This document shows positions 1 through 11,872 of a stretch of 64,000 nt of DNA, in pieces. This DNA is from Aulostomus chinensis (Eukaryota > Chordata > Actinopteri > Syngnathiformes > Aulostomidae). The translations under genes were made by a program, and so were the position numbers. The stretch lies in assembly GCA_037954235.1 (NCBI GenBank), contig JBBMOA010000002.1, positions 22,415,427-22,479,426 of the forward strand, read 5' to 3'. The notes beneath the pieces are model-generated. The model was given only the letters and a program-made list of their open reading frames with translations, was not told the origin of the DNA and ran no database searches. Numbering within the stretch: the stretch's first letter is position 1; each line of letters begins with the position of its first letter.

Positions 1-70
1 TGGATGGGTCACCAGTCCATCGCAGGGCCAACACATAGAGACAGACAACCATTCACACTCACATTTAGCC
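1..70 (+). repeat. Partial dispersed teleost repeat (3' half)
   Basis: The left edge carries the motif series CACCAGTCCATCGCAGGGCC then AGACAGACAACCATTCACAC. The same series recurs at 16615-16675 with a few substitutions, so it is repetitive within this window. I recognise it as a common dispersed repeat of fish genomes whose class I cannot name with certainty. The element is cut by the window edge. Confidence 0.75.
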
Positions 71-3000
71 ATTTAATTTTTGTAGCACACAGGCAAAAAC
101 ATAAACAGTCAAAAAACACATTGGAACATTCACCCCCCCCCCCCAAAAAAAACCCAAACAAAAACCCAAACAAACAAACCCTAACCCCAATTCTAAAATT
201 ACAAGCAAGACTTCACCCTCAAATTAAGATTTTGTCCTTTAGGGTCCTGTAATTTGGTCTCCAAAAAGCTGTCAAACTTTACAAGTCTGAGACCCCAGAG
301 CCCACAACAGTCTTTTCTCTGGATTACATGTGTGAATGTTACACTAGGGATAATAACTGACTTTCAAATATTGATAAGAGCTGCTTATATTTATTTAACA
401 CATTTTGTACCGGCCGTTGAGTTGTAATATTTACTGTGTGTTTTCTGATGCAAACAGTTGATTAGGTGGTTAAGGCCTCATTTCCTGGTAATCGAGCCAA
501 AATATGCTGTAGTTATTGCCATGAATGGAAATGGGAGGCTATTATTCATGCATATAGTTTCACTTTAAAATAACTCTCTGGGATCACCATGGACAATATT
601 TACAATATTTGTTAAAACACTCAACTATTGGTATTGCTCGTATTTAAGTTGTGAGAAGTTTTGCCTGTATGTGGTGTTATTTAACATTGGGACGGCCAGT
701 TCAGCTCTGAAAAACCCCAAATACCACATTGTAATGTGCCTTCCCACCGGGTGAAACTAGATTTCCCTCATGCTTTGGTATTTCAAGTTGTTGGACTCTA
801 CCATCGCAGAAGATGAAGTGTTTCTAGATCTAAATCCTTCACCCTTTTGCTTGTCCACTTTTTGAATCACTCATGTTTTGACTTGTCGAGTTCAGAACAG
901 CTACTGTTATGAATCTGACTTCAAATGTTGAAGATGCTTTGCCAAACTCTTAAATTTCTGCTTTCAGGTTCAAGCTTGAGCAGCCAGATGTGGGGGGAAA
1001 AAAAACCCAAACTGCACTCCAGCTCCAGGAATGGGTCAAGAGCAGTCGCCATTATGTTGGAAATTCACTGGTGATAATGATGAATTGATAATACACAAGT
1101 TGAACTTCTATCGGTTCAGGTCTGTTTCCAAACGAAAGTGTGTGTGTGTGTGTGGACATCTCACTTTGAGGCCAAGAGTATTGATGCTGGTGATAAAGAG
1201 ATATAATAATGTCACAAGGCCATAGATGACAAGGAGCTGTAAGTGGAGATTGGCTGAAGGGTGTAGCCAGTAATCATTTGTGAAAAATAACAGGACCCAT
1301 GTGAGGGTACAGAAATGGGGGACTCATGAAGACCAGACCGGAACAGGAGTAAGACAGGGGATTAGTGTTTCCCTGCTCTTAAGAGGGACAAGTCTGTCCT
1401 GATTACAACCAATAGGTCTTGATTTCACATGACAACACCAACTCCTCCTATGAGGGCGCATCTGTATTACAGAGCTTGTATGAGAGAGAGAGAGAGGAGG
1501 AAGAGTTAATGTCCCATTGGGTTTGTTATCCTTCCTAAAAGAGTAATCTATATGATGAAGAGCATCTTTGTGCCAGCACTTTTCCTCACCTGCGGAGCAG
1601 CGCTGAATCCGTGCCTTGTTCTCTCTTCTTGTAAGAAGACAAAGAAGTTCCAGCTGGTTGGAACACTGATTGTTCCATTTAAACGTCTCTATGTTCTTGA
1701 AATGACTGAATCAGGCCTGACTGCTGCAGGATTTTTTGGGGCAATGTTTCTACTCATGTAACTCAGCCTGAATTTTTAATTTTACGTTTTTGCATTTAAT
1801 GCTTCAAATGTAGCTTTCAAAGACCGGATGCAACAAGTAATGGACAGGATCATTTACAGGTTAAAAATGAACTTTTTCCACACAAAATGAAACGTATCAT
1901 AATTAGTGCTTGATCCATTCTGGATATTTGGTGGTTGAGCCTGACGCCAAATTAGAGAGTAAAACCTTTTTTTAATAAAAGCAAATATTTCTGCAATGAT
2001 CCTCCAAACACTTACGGCAAAGACATGGAGACACGGTATCAGCACACGGAAATGATCGACTTCAGTGGAAATTTGATCATTGTAAAGAACTCAAAGTGCC
2101 TTTTTCTGAATGATTGGCTGCTCAAATTTAATTAGTGTGCAGATTAATTCAGAAAGAGTTGCTGTAACGTTGTGCTGGTTGGACTGTCCTACGTGCTGTA
2201 GGCAATCTAGTTGAACCTGTGATCATTCCCCTTCTGCTCACTGGGATTACCTGCACTATGCTTTGATGCAGCCGAGTACTCAATCTGCTGTGGTTGTTTG
2301 CATGCATTTGTGATGATGACCACTTCTAAAAGAAACGGTAGATAAAGTTGAGCACGATGTGGATCCAAAAACAAAAAAGCAAACTTCATTTACGATCATG
2401 CCACTGTCAGACACGTGGAACAAGACCGTTCCTGACAGTATTTGTGCTGAGTTTGGCTTTACTGACTTTCAATGAATGATCACTGAGAAAATCTGAGGCA
2501 AAAAAAAAAAGGGATTGTCATGTTCAAGTGCAGCCACAAACCATTTGTAATCATCTCGAAATAAGCTGCAAGAATGTGTTCAGTCTCCTTGTAATCCCCC
2601 CAAATGGTTGGAAAACAACTGCAGAACTATATAAGGCCTACTGGGTTTTCCCTTCCATCATAAGAAAAACAAGCGTGCTGAGAGTTCTCGACCATGTTTT
2701 ATGGTTGCTTTAGCCTCTCTGTCCTCTTCTCCTGTGTTTGACCCAGGGTGTTGCTCAGCTACACACAAACACAGAGTAAAGAGGCCACGGAGGAGAGAGT
2801 GAGCCAGGTTAGGTGAAGGTACGCGTATCGTACTCGACTTGACGACACTTTGAGTAAAAGGTCAGAGGGATTTTTCCACCTGCTTTATTTTGGTCATTTT
2901 AAAAACCACAGCCGGATTGTAAATGTAAAGCTACATACAAACTGACACAGCGCTGCTTGTATGAAGCCTGTTAATTCTAGTTGGCCACAGATCTTCAACC

Positions 3001-4364
3001 TGGAAAATTCCTGTAAGTGTTGCTAATACTGTTATTGCCACACATTTTACTTGATTGCACTGTGCAATGCTTCGTTGTTGTTCTTTATTCAGCTACATTA
3101 TGTCTAAAATTCAATCCTAATAAAATTTTCAGTTTACACTTATACCTTTTTTTTGAAAATACTCCCGATTTTAAGCTGGACTTAAATATAACTGAGTCCT
3201 TCTGCACTTGCTCCACACCCACCTCCTCAACCAGCCGCTCCCCCAGTTTTATGCAGATAAGACTGAAGGCTTTCCTCTCCCAGGGTTGGATGTGTGCCCA
3301 GTATGCAGGAGTTTATCTGGCACACTTGTCCCTCCCTCCATATTTCACTTCTGGTTCTACTCTCTCTTTCTGATAGCTTTATCACTGTGGAGGGGTCAGA
3401 TGCTGACAACAGCATAAGGGCCGCTTAAATCGCTCTAAACAACATCTATCATGCACCCTATAAAATAAGCTTCATGGCACACACAATACCCTGGCCTCAT
3501 GCTCAGAAATGCTCGTCTATCATGTGGCTGCTTGATCCCAGAAAGCTCTTTTTTTGATGATATGTACAGTCCTGAGAAAAGTAAGGCTTTGATTTGGCCC
3601 TAATCAGTCTTTATGAGGAGTTTTAGATTACAGAGTTCATGGGAGATCTATCAGTCATCAGGAAAGGTAGGTAGACTCCTTGGGAGGTGACAAATGGCAC
3701 CAGCCCACAGCTCTTTTATTGATCGATCAGGAGGAGGCTGGATATCAGTAAAACCTCTTTGGAAAACTAAAAATCTCACTGAGAGGCAGTGCAGTTGTTC
3801 TCAAGTTCTGCAGCCAAAGCACAGGGAGGTGGTGCAAAAGGGAGGAAAGATGGACACGAATTGACTTTGATTATTGGCCTGTAATGTCATGCTGACAGGT
3901 TGCTTTTTCGATCAAAAAAAAAAAAACTGAACTAGATTAAATGCAGGTGATTGAATAGAGATTGAGGACACTTCATGGCCCTCAAATTGCAACAATCCAG
4001 CAGTTTGTAAAGCATTAACTTGATTAATAGCTGGATGTGATCAGATTGCAGGAAAATTTTTCATTTTTTAATTTTCAGAAAGCTTTTACAAAGTGACCAG
4101 TTTTCCCATTTTAATAAGTTAAGGGAATATGCCTTTATTTATTTTTCCATTTATTTTTTTAGGAAATACGCTTATTGTCCATCATGTTTAGTGCCAGACG
4201 AGCAAATAGATGCCCCTCTCTCCTCTCTGGGTGCTTTATGGAGCTCCAGACCTGCACCGGACAGCAGACTCCTAGTTCGTGATGGAGTAAACTGTCTTAC
4301 AAGTCCTCAAATATACTTCTATTAAAATGATGTTTGCCTAGAACCACGGTTGTAAAGAGCATTT
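71..4364. other. Non-coding stretch, no gene seen
   Basis: This is AT-rich unique-looking sequence with stops in all frames. It holds a C12 run followed by A-rich AAACCC-type sequence (133-180), a short GT run near 1138-1154, a GA run near 1485-1497 and an A13 run near 3915. The open frame at 1552-1761 has a hydrophobic start but no homology I recognise and no splice context. I see no promoter, RNA gene or further repeat that I can support. Confidence 0.6.
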
Positions 4365-4366
4365 GC

Positions 4367-4430
4367 TTAAAAAAAAAAAAAAACAACTAAAAAAAAAAAA
4401 AAAAAAAAACCTCTTTTAAGGTAAAAGAGG
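4367..4430. repeat. Double poly-A tract followed by a short hairpin
   Basis: Two A runs separated by CAACT end at 4409 and are followed at once by a perfect inverted repeat with 9-bp arms (4410-4418 and 4422-4430, CCTCTTTTA paired with TAAAAGAGG) and a 3-nt loop. The A tract could be the tail of an old retroposed copy, but I see no element upstream that proves it. Confidence 0.6.
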
Positions 4431-4989
4431 TTATTTTGGAGTAGAGAACGATGGAGAATAAATATTTCTCAAAAAGTTGGCACGTTCCCTTCTGAAAGTG
4501 CTTGGAATATTTCAACGTGCATGAATTATGTTGCTGTAGTGGCAAAATATCAAGTGTTTCTCACTAATGTTTTGACTGCTACAAGATAATAACAAATGGC
4601 TCACAGGGAGAATCAGATTCAATGGGCTGAAAAGTGTAAATGTCCTGTTGCAGTGCAAGAAGAGAGAGAGAGAATGAAGGCTATCGATGGCAGCCTTCTC
4701 CTTGCTCTGTATTTTATCTAGTTGCGTGTTCTGGATTGCATCTGCGCTGCATGGAAAATTGACCCACAGAAACACATTATTTACTGTAATCATCATTTTT
4801 TCCTTCTTTTGGTTGAGCGAATAACTGAGGTCCCGTAAGCAACTGATCAGAAAGATTAACATCCAAGTTACATGTGCCCTCATCACAGGCTGTGAGGGAA
4901 GAATACCTGAATAAAAATCTTGAGAGGAGGATCAGAAAAGGGAGGGGAAAAGCCCCTTCAAAAAAACAGTGACCTGGAAAAGAGTAATT

Positions 4990-5500
4990 ATTGACCAAGT
5001 CCATCACTTAATTAATTTAAAAGCCCTCTGAGAAGTAAGAGCCGCTCAATGTGCATCCAGGAAAGTTAACACACTGGTCTGCTGTACAATTTAATAGTTC
5101 GGACATGATACATCCAGTGAGTGGTCACCCATTCAGTGAGGCCATTTATGAGCCAGCGTCTTCTTCACGGCTCAAAAATCCTCCTTTTGGTCAGTAATCA
5201 CTGAACTGTACAAATGTAATTTAGATACTCGATTGGGGAAGAGATTTCGATAATTAAGAGATTTTGTAGAGTGCATAATCAATTTAGCTGGCTATTCATC
5301 AGAAACAATGTGATGATTAGCCCTCGTGGCAGGCTAAGTGCTTCTTATCTATTAGAGAGAAAAGTTAAGTCTCCCTTCTTAAAGAATCATTTAGCATATA
5401 CAATAAGGAATCAGGGTTTCAGTTCATGGAGGGCTTCAGCCGCAATGTATGATCGGATTACGGTATGTAAAAAGCGTGAGCTTTAATTGAGAAAAGATAC
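4990..5500. promoter_or_regulatory. Candidate conserved non-coding element
   Basis: This is repeat-free, non-coding sequence rich in homeodomain-like cores (TTAATTAATTTAA, AATTAAGAG, GATGATTAG) with little low-complexity sequence. Its texture resembles developmental-enhancer CNEs of fish. The call is from general appearance only, since conservation cannot be tested here. Background AT-rich intron sequence is the alternative. Confidence 0.25.
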
Positions 5501-6389
5501 ACGTTCTTTTGATTATTTGACAAAGACGAGTCCCAAAATAGTTCCCTTTTTTTCTTTCAAATTAATCAAGAATTGATTTTGAATCAACAATTCTGGAACA
5601 AATGGCTCAGCTTTCAAGGTTTGTTCTTTTTTTCCTCCAGCCTCTAATCAGACGTTTATTAAAAAGGACTATAAATAGAAGAGGGGAAACCAGCTCCGTG
5701 AAAATTTTTGGAGACAATATGTTTGTTGTTTTTGGTTATTCCTGTCTTTTTTTGGGATTGTGCTGCAGGAGGACTGGCTTCCGAAAACATGAGACCAATG
5801 GCGACAATTGCAGAAAAAGAAAAGGCCCAGTGAAGGCTGTGAAGAAGAGTGAAGGAGAGTGTGTCTTGGCACCAGCTCTGATTCTATTTACGGCTTTTAA
5901 CAGAAATCTGATTAACGGAGGCATTTTAAGCAGAGTGACCCGGAGGAGGAGTGAGGAATGGGGGGGGGGGGGGGGGGGGGTGCTTTCATTAAATCAGCAA
6001 TCGATGCCAGCACTCCTCAGAGACCAGTGCACAGGAATAAAAGAATAAAATAAAATGAAATAAAGGAGCCATTTCCCGTGTTTGTCTTTACTGTTTTGAG
6101 TTGAAGTGCACTGTGGATGAAACACGGCTCCACCATAAGGAGGGCTGCTGCCTCTTACCCTGGTTTTTTTATGCCTCATAGTTTGGTGACAATAATACAT
6201 GAATTACAAGATAACACTATTTTTTTTTTTATGATTATAAGCGGTGATTTTAAGGATGAACGGAGATGATGATCTTAGTTGTCAAACCACCAGCTAACTG
6301 CTAAAAAGACATAATGTTGTAGCTCAGTGATGCAAAACTAGCAATTTATGAGTAGAAATGATCTAACACTGGAGAATTTCCTCAGAAAT
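5501..6389. other. Non-coding stretch with a G21 run
   Basis: No gene is seen. A 21-base uninterrupted G run lies at 5960-5980, preceded by a GGAGGAG-type purine stretch. The reading frame at 5602-6048 crosses the G run and translates it as polyglycine, so I treat it as chance. T-rich runs occur near 6222. Confidence 0.65.
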
Positions 6390-6655
6390 GAACCTGAGGC
6401 GATGAGCTGCAGGCCTGTCTCTCCCCAGCAGATAGAGCCATTCAAGCCTGCATTATAACCCCATTAGATAGGGCTGTTGCACTGAATGGTTTGCCTTTAA
6501 CACCGACAGGGTTTCATATAAGAACTGTACAAAAGCAAGTTGACAATTAATCCCAGAATTAGGGCTCGATATATGATGCCTCAGAAAGGGAAAGCAAAAC
6601 AAACGCCTGCAGTAGAGCTGCAAGGTACATCTATTTTTAAGGGCGCTGTTGTAGT
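6390..6655. promoter_or_regulatory. Candidate conserved non-coding element
   Basis: This is a complex repeat-free stretch with balanced composition, CAGCAGATAGA, AATTAATCCCAGAATTA (a paired-homeodomain-like TAATCC core) and TGACAATTAAT. There is no long open frame. It resembles a fish CNE in texture, but conservation is untested. Confidence 0.2.
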
Positions 6656-8229
6656 TGAGCTGGTCATAAAAGGTTAGAGGAGGTTTAGCGGTGTGGATTT
6701 ACACAATGGACAGATGCACTTGAGTACCATCAAGTTTAACAACGAATTTCACCCTGAGTGTGGAAGAGTGGTGGTGGAATATTGTTGACGGTAATGCTGA
6801 TTAAATGATGCACGCGTTCGTCTGGAATTGGTAAACCTTTGAGGGTGCAGTTCTAAAACCTGTCCGTTTCAACTAGTCCCATTCTACTGCTTTCTAACTT
6901 TTCCCCATATTCTCTTTTTAGTATGTGGTAATGGCAAAGAAGGGAGGCAATTACTAGCAACACACCACGATCATTCATGGACCTTAACACATCATGCATA
7001 ATTACTTGTGTTTTTAAACCACTGACGGGGAAAAACTCTGCAGACTGTAGAAATGTGCAGTACTTTTATCCCTGTGACTAAAGGTACTGTAACACAGACA
7101 GATTGCACCCTGGAGAGGGTAAATCTGGTGAAAATAATCTGTCTCCCACTTTGTGTGTGTTGTGAAATTTGCCACAGGGGACCAGAGTCAGTAACACACA
7201 GTGGAAGTAGAAATCAGTCATTCAGCTCTGTCAGGGATTTAGAGGTGGCAACACAAATGACAAATGAAACGTAAAAATAACGTCACTATGACAAGGCGAG
7301 GGTGTTTTATACAAACTAGACGCGGATAGTTGTGTGCAGTATAGCTGCCAAAGTGACCATTGTCTTTTCTGACAAGTCACTAAATATGAAGTGAATCCGC
7401 ACAGGTGTCTCAGTGATATTTAATACAATGTCTGCCACAGGATCTGATTGACACTGACCAATAATGATAGGGATGGTGCTCTGGTGTAGCGAGAGGCAAC
7501 GTAACTGTGAAAACATGCAACGCCACATTTTTTTGAGAAATTTGCTTAAAATGTCAAGCACCATGAGGTCAACTCTGTGTTGGATTTCAGATTTTGTGAC
7601 TGGAGCCTCCCGAGTGCTGCTACAGGTTTGTGGCACTCTTTAGATGCACATTAACACTTGGTGTCTTTCGTGTATCAGGACAAGCGTGACTATTTCCTCC
7701 GAGTCATCATGCCAGATATTTTATTACATTTTAGTACAAAGTTTGCCAGTGTGGAGGATAGCCTTCCGAGATTTACTCCTCAAATGGAAATTCTACCCAC
7801 ATTTGGAGCTCGTCGGGTGTTAAATTTGAACCCTGCCAAACACTGTCATGTCTTTTGGGTTTATTTGTGATGGTCCATTTGCTCTTGAGTAAAACCCAGG
7901 GAGTTTCCTAGGAAGCAGTAGTGACTGGATAATGTTGTGGTTACCCGGTCAGCTCGGTGACACGAATCTTCTCCACAATGGGAATGCCCTTTACACACAG
8001 CAACAACCGGGCCTAGCTTTTAACCTTGGGGTGGTTCAGCATGATCCAAAGTGCAATGAAAGTGGAATAGCAACTCTCAAGTGGGGTCCAACTCCATATA
8101 TTAATTTGTCCTCTCAACCAGCTGGAGAAGTAATTTTGGCTCACTTCAGCCAAACTTTGTGTCCTGATTCATCTGATTTGCTTTGTTTGGGCTGATTACT
8201 GGGCTGTGAATGATTGGTTGAATGGAGAG
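6656..8229. other. Non-coding stretch, no gene seen
   Basis: No repeat or gene is recognised. A 106-codon minus-strand frame (7316-7636) is open but begins and ends without clear splice sites and matches no family I know. It could be a decayed repeat-derived segment or chance. A short plus-strand frame (7932-8195) is also unassigned. Confidence 0.5.
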
Positions 8230-9170
8230 GAGGCAGGCTGAGGAGTGACATGTTGAGTGGCTTCTACACTAATAAATAGCCTTGGTTTTATTTAGCTTCA
8301 TCTGTTTAAGAGATGCTCAGTCACTCTCTTCCTTTCAGCTCAAGAGTCCCAGGGACATTCTCATCCCTGGGCAGGAACGCACCTCTCCTTTAGCCACATG
8401 CCTAATGATCCCAGTTAGCATCTGGCACAGGTGGTCTCAGTGAAATACTGGAGGGGGAACTGACAGCGAGACACTACTTCCTCCCTCCTTCTCGTCTTAC
8501 ACTTGTTCTCGCTGTCACGCTTTTATCACAGACATCACTCTATTATGTTCTCCTAATTATCCAGCGATCTGTCATCTTAGATTGGTTGGCCCTCTCCTGT
8601 GATTTTATCCCAGTCCATATTTCATTTTGTCCACACTAACAAACACTTTAAAAGCATTAAATTGGTTAAAACACACGACAATTGCCTGCTTCAGTTACAG
8701 TGCTTCACAATAAGCTGACTCGTAATGGTTTTGCGGTAGGTGCTGCTCCTCCTTGGCATCCCCACGCAAACCAAATGCCCGTCGCTCGGAGCTCTCCTTA
8801 ACCTATTGGGCATTTAATAATTCTGCAGACCTTAGAGGCATCAAGATGCCCACAGATTAATTTGCCTCTGCCCTTTCAGTGAATGCTCTGTGCTGTAGCA
8901 TCTTCATCTTCGCCCCTGTAGGAAGATGAAGAGGTAATGAAATAAAGCTCTCCCTGCCGTGCCACCATCGGACCTGAGCCCAACCTCCTTGTTGGTTTTA
9001 AAAGCAAGGCACAAGGTCCTGCCAAGTTCAAGGAGATCAAGAACTGACCACTTGCACCACAAACAGCGACAGCACAAAACAACATAGTCTGCCAATGTTT
9101 ACGGATTAACCCTTGGTGGGAAGAAAAGAAAAGGCAAGGCACCAAATGTTTAGCCATATTTAGCTCTACC
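8230..9170. promoter_or_regulatory. Candidate conserved non-coding block
   Basis: This is a long repeat-free segment of high complexity with TCTAATTATCC (8548-8560 region), CATTAAATTGGTTAAAAC, CAATTGCCTGC and GATTAATTTGCC. No coding frame is supported. Texture suggests one or more CNEs, for example around 8540-8620 and 8790-8890, but this needs alignment to other fish. Confidence 0.25.
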
Positions 9171-10419
9171 TACTCAACAATGAGAATAATCGATTGACTT
9201 AAACACACTTTGCACACATACTTTTGGATCTTGAGTCTAAAAAACCTGTTGAATTACTCAGTGTTGTGTGGCTCCCATTAATTTGTACCCCTATCGCCTG
9301 TCAGGAAGACGCTTCGGGATTCCTAAGAGAGTTGTTCATGCTCACAGTTTACACTGAGCTGTGTGAGGTAATACTAATAGCATCTGTAAACTAGGTTTAT
9401 AGGATACTCCCACAGCACCTGATACCCTATATTTTTTTGCCAATTAGCACAAATACAGTCTGCAACAACAGTGGTAAAAGGGAAAGTCTCAGTGATGTCC
9501 TCATCATATATAATTACCCCATAACCAATCCAAATGTCACCAGTTATCATGCCTTCCTCACCGTTGTCATTGTAGAACAGCTCATCATTACTGCCCAGAA
9601 GACAGTCAAACACTGTGTGATGGCACAACTGCTGTGTCCTCACATTAGAGTGGATTGCCCCAACTGTGAGCTAGATAGTCCATTAAATAGTGCTCTGTCA
9701 ACGCTTTAAAATCTATCTGAATGTTTATTTCTCCTTTTTTTATAATCCCAACCGATAAAGAATGAATTCCAAAATACCTTGTCAGCTTGTCATTTATGAC
9801 AAAAAGGAAGCGGTTTTATATATTTCCAGTTGTATTTATATTCTTGGAAGCCATTGAGTAGGATAAAGTCTGTTTTTTGATTTTGATATTTATTCCCGCC
9901 TGCTTTATGAGATGCAATGAGTAACTGATTAGTCGGCTAAAAAAAAGTGAATCAGCAAATACTTTGATGAACAGAAAATAGTTTGATGGACATTGAAATA
10001 GAAGAAGTGCCAACATTTCAACCTTTTTGTCTTTGCCGTACATTCAGGTGAAATAAAGACAGTTTGGTTTTTGACAGTTGGTCTGGTAAAACGATACACT
10101 TGGAATACGTATCATTCGGGTTGGGGACTGTTTAATAATGTTATACTTAGTATGTTGTTGACAAAAAGTTTAAGAAAATAATGAGAAGATGAATGGACTA
10201 CAAAAAAACATTATTGGCTCAAACCCAATTTTCCCTGTTAAAAAAAACCATGCAGATTACACTCCGTTACTACCACATAATGTAATGCAGAGTCTGCTCT
10301 TATTACCAATGTCTTATTTGTATTCATATTTCTTTATTTTTATTTGTATTCTGTACAACTCTAAGTCATATTTCAAAATACTGAGATTTTTATTGTGATG
10401 TAGAGTAAATATTGAGCTC
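9171..10419. other. Non-coding stretch, no gene seen
   Basis: This is AT-rich sequence without recognisable repeats. Overlapping plus and minus frames near 9374-9709 are open on both strands, which is typical of chance rather than coding. Nothing else can be supported. Confidence 0.5.
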
Positions 10420-10905
10420 AGCTAACGAGCGGGCACTGATTTGCCACATCCAGCCTGATACCTGACCCTATCACGGCCCTAAAGAGCATCATTAATATGC
10501 TGCTGTTAGAATTTATTGCATTTTATACAAAATTTTTAGTTTATGTTGTCATTAATGAATGTAATTCCTCCCAACACTGTCCAATTTACCCCTATCTCTC
10601 CCTTAGCTTAGTTTCATATCCTTAAAGAATGCAAATTAGCCACTTAGTAACCACATCAATTACCCACCTGGCCTCTTATCAGCCCCTCTGGTTTGTTTGC
10701 AAAACACTCGTTATACAGTTGTGTAAAAATGAAGGCGGGCAGTCGTTGGTGGAGTCAGTCTTATGGTTCGCTCTGGAACCAATTAGTACTCCAAGCCCGC
10801 TGTCCTCGGAGACCAGTAAAATACAGCAAAGGGCCAAGGATAAATACAATAACCCCACCACACTTAAATAATATCTTAGTGTAATATTAAATAAGATCAT
10901 GGTCA
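10420..10905. promoter_or_regulatory. Candidate conserved non-coding element
   Basis: This is repeat-free sequence with several AT-core motifs typical of homeodomain and POU sites (CATTAATATGC, TCATTAATGAATG, ATGCAAATTAGCC, CATCAATTACCC). ATGCAAAT at about 10628-10635 is an exact octamer (POU) site. There is no coding support. I rate this among the better CNE candidates of the window, still by appearance only. Confidence 0.3.
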
Positions 10906-10957
10906 ACACTACTAGACTTCATCATTAAGTCAACAGATACACATATGTGTATGTAAA

Positions 10958-11006
10958 AATACACACACACACACTATAACAATATAATATTGTGTGTGTG
11001 TGTATT
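10958..11006. repeat. Converging AC and GT arrays forming a hairpin
   Basis: An AC array (10958-10973) and a GT array (10991-11006) are exact reverse complements over 16 bp (AATACACACACACACA paired with its complement), separated by a 17-nt AT-rich loop. The result is a long potential stem-loop. It lies just outside the CNE-like stretch at 10.4-10.9 kb. Confidence 0.85.
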
Positions 11007-11710
11007 ACACTACATGGGGAAAATAGAGAAACACATTCAGAGTCAGAGATAGGATAACAGAGTTTACAGAGCAGGAGCCATATTTCAAATGTATTTTTAG
11101 AGACCAGTAATCTACTCGCTACCTCTCCCTTGTGTCCCCTGCTCTCGATAAGGTGACGTCAGCAAATGGGAGTCTTTTTCCGGACCTCCTCTATTTCAGG
11201 AGGGAATATTGGCCTCATGTGTTCCGGTTGTGCACTAACTCTGTCCAGGGTATAGGTCCTGTATCTCGGGATTGCAGAGCGGAGAGAGATGGGGAAACAA
11301 GGGGAGAAGGAGGAGAAACAGATGGAGGTGAAACCGATCCGTCTCTCGTTATGTCCTCTGTCTTTGTCAGATAACCCAGGAAACATCTCAAACTCATATG
11401 GAGCTTTAAGAGGCTTGATTTAGATCCACTTTACTCACAAGAATGCTCAATGAAACCAAAGAATTCTGGCTGTATTGTTAGACACAGGAACTTGTGTGCA
11501 ATATGTGTGTAACACCTTTGTTTGCATATCATACAATGTGCTGTCAAAGGAATTTGTTCCTTTTGAGCTGTAACCTTCAGTGTTTTCCTCTCATCCTGCG
11601 ACTTTTACAACTCTTTGACCACCGTCATGCATTTCTCATAGAAGGTGCACACGTGTCTAAGTGTCTGACCTATTCAAAACACTGACCTAACTGTAACGAT
11701 ATTTAAAAGA
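11007..11710. other. Non-coding stretch, no gene seen
   Basis: A GA-rich stretch (about 11278-11330) gives open frames on both strands. No splice sites, repeat family or RNA gene can be supported. Confidence 0.5.
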
Positions 11711-11872
11711 AGCAGTGTGTAGGATTTAGAATGATTTTTCACAAAGAAATTAATATCAAAAACTACATTTTCCTTGGTGGATAATCACCTGAAAGAAAAG
11801 AGTCACTGTGTTTTCGTGAGCTCACAGTCCACCATGCTATCACGACAGTAAGGAGCCCGGACAAGACAAACC
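11711..11872 (+). repeat. Dispersed teleost repeat fragment
   Basis: The segment starts AGCAGTGTGTAGGATTTAG and later has CTACATTTTCCTTGGTG followed by ATAATCACCTGAAA and CTGTGTTTTCG. From memory this matches the left part of a repeat widespread in fish genomes (probably a non-autonomous DNA element). The right end is not recognised here, so the copy is degraded or truncated. Confidence 0.55.

Noticed and set aside
1552..1761. 69-codon frame with a signal-peptide-like hydrophobic start
   Set aside because: No cleavage-site context, no homology, and the frame ends in another hydrophobic stretch; likely chance.
5602..6048. 148-codon plus-strand frame
   Set aside because: It reads through the G21 run as polyglycine; no homology or splice signals.
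7316..7636. 106-codon minus-strand frame
   Set aside because: Protein-like in places but no domain, splice site or clear initiation; kept only as an unassigned open frame.
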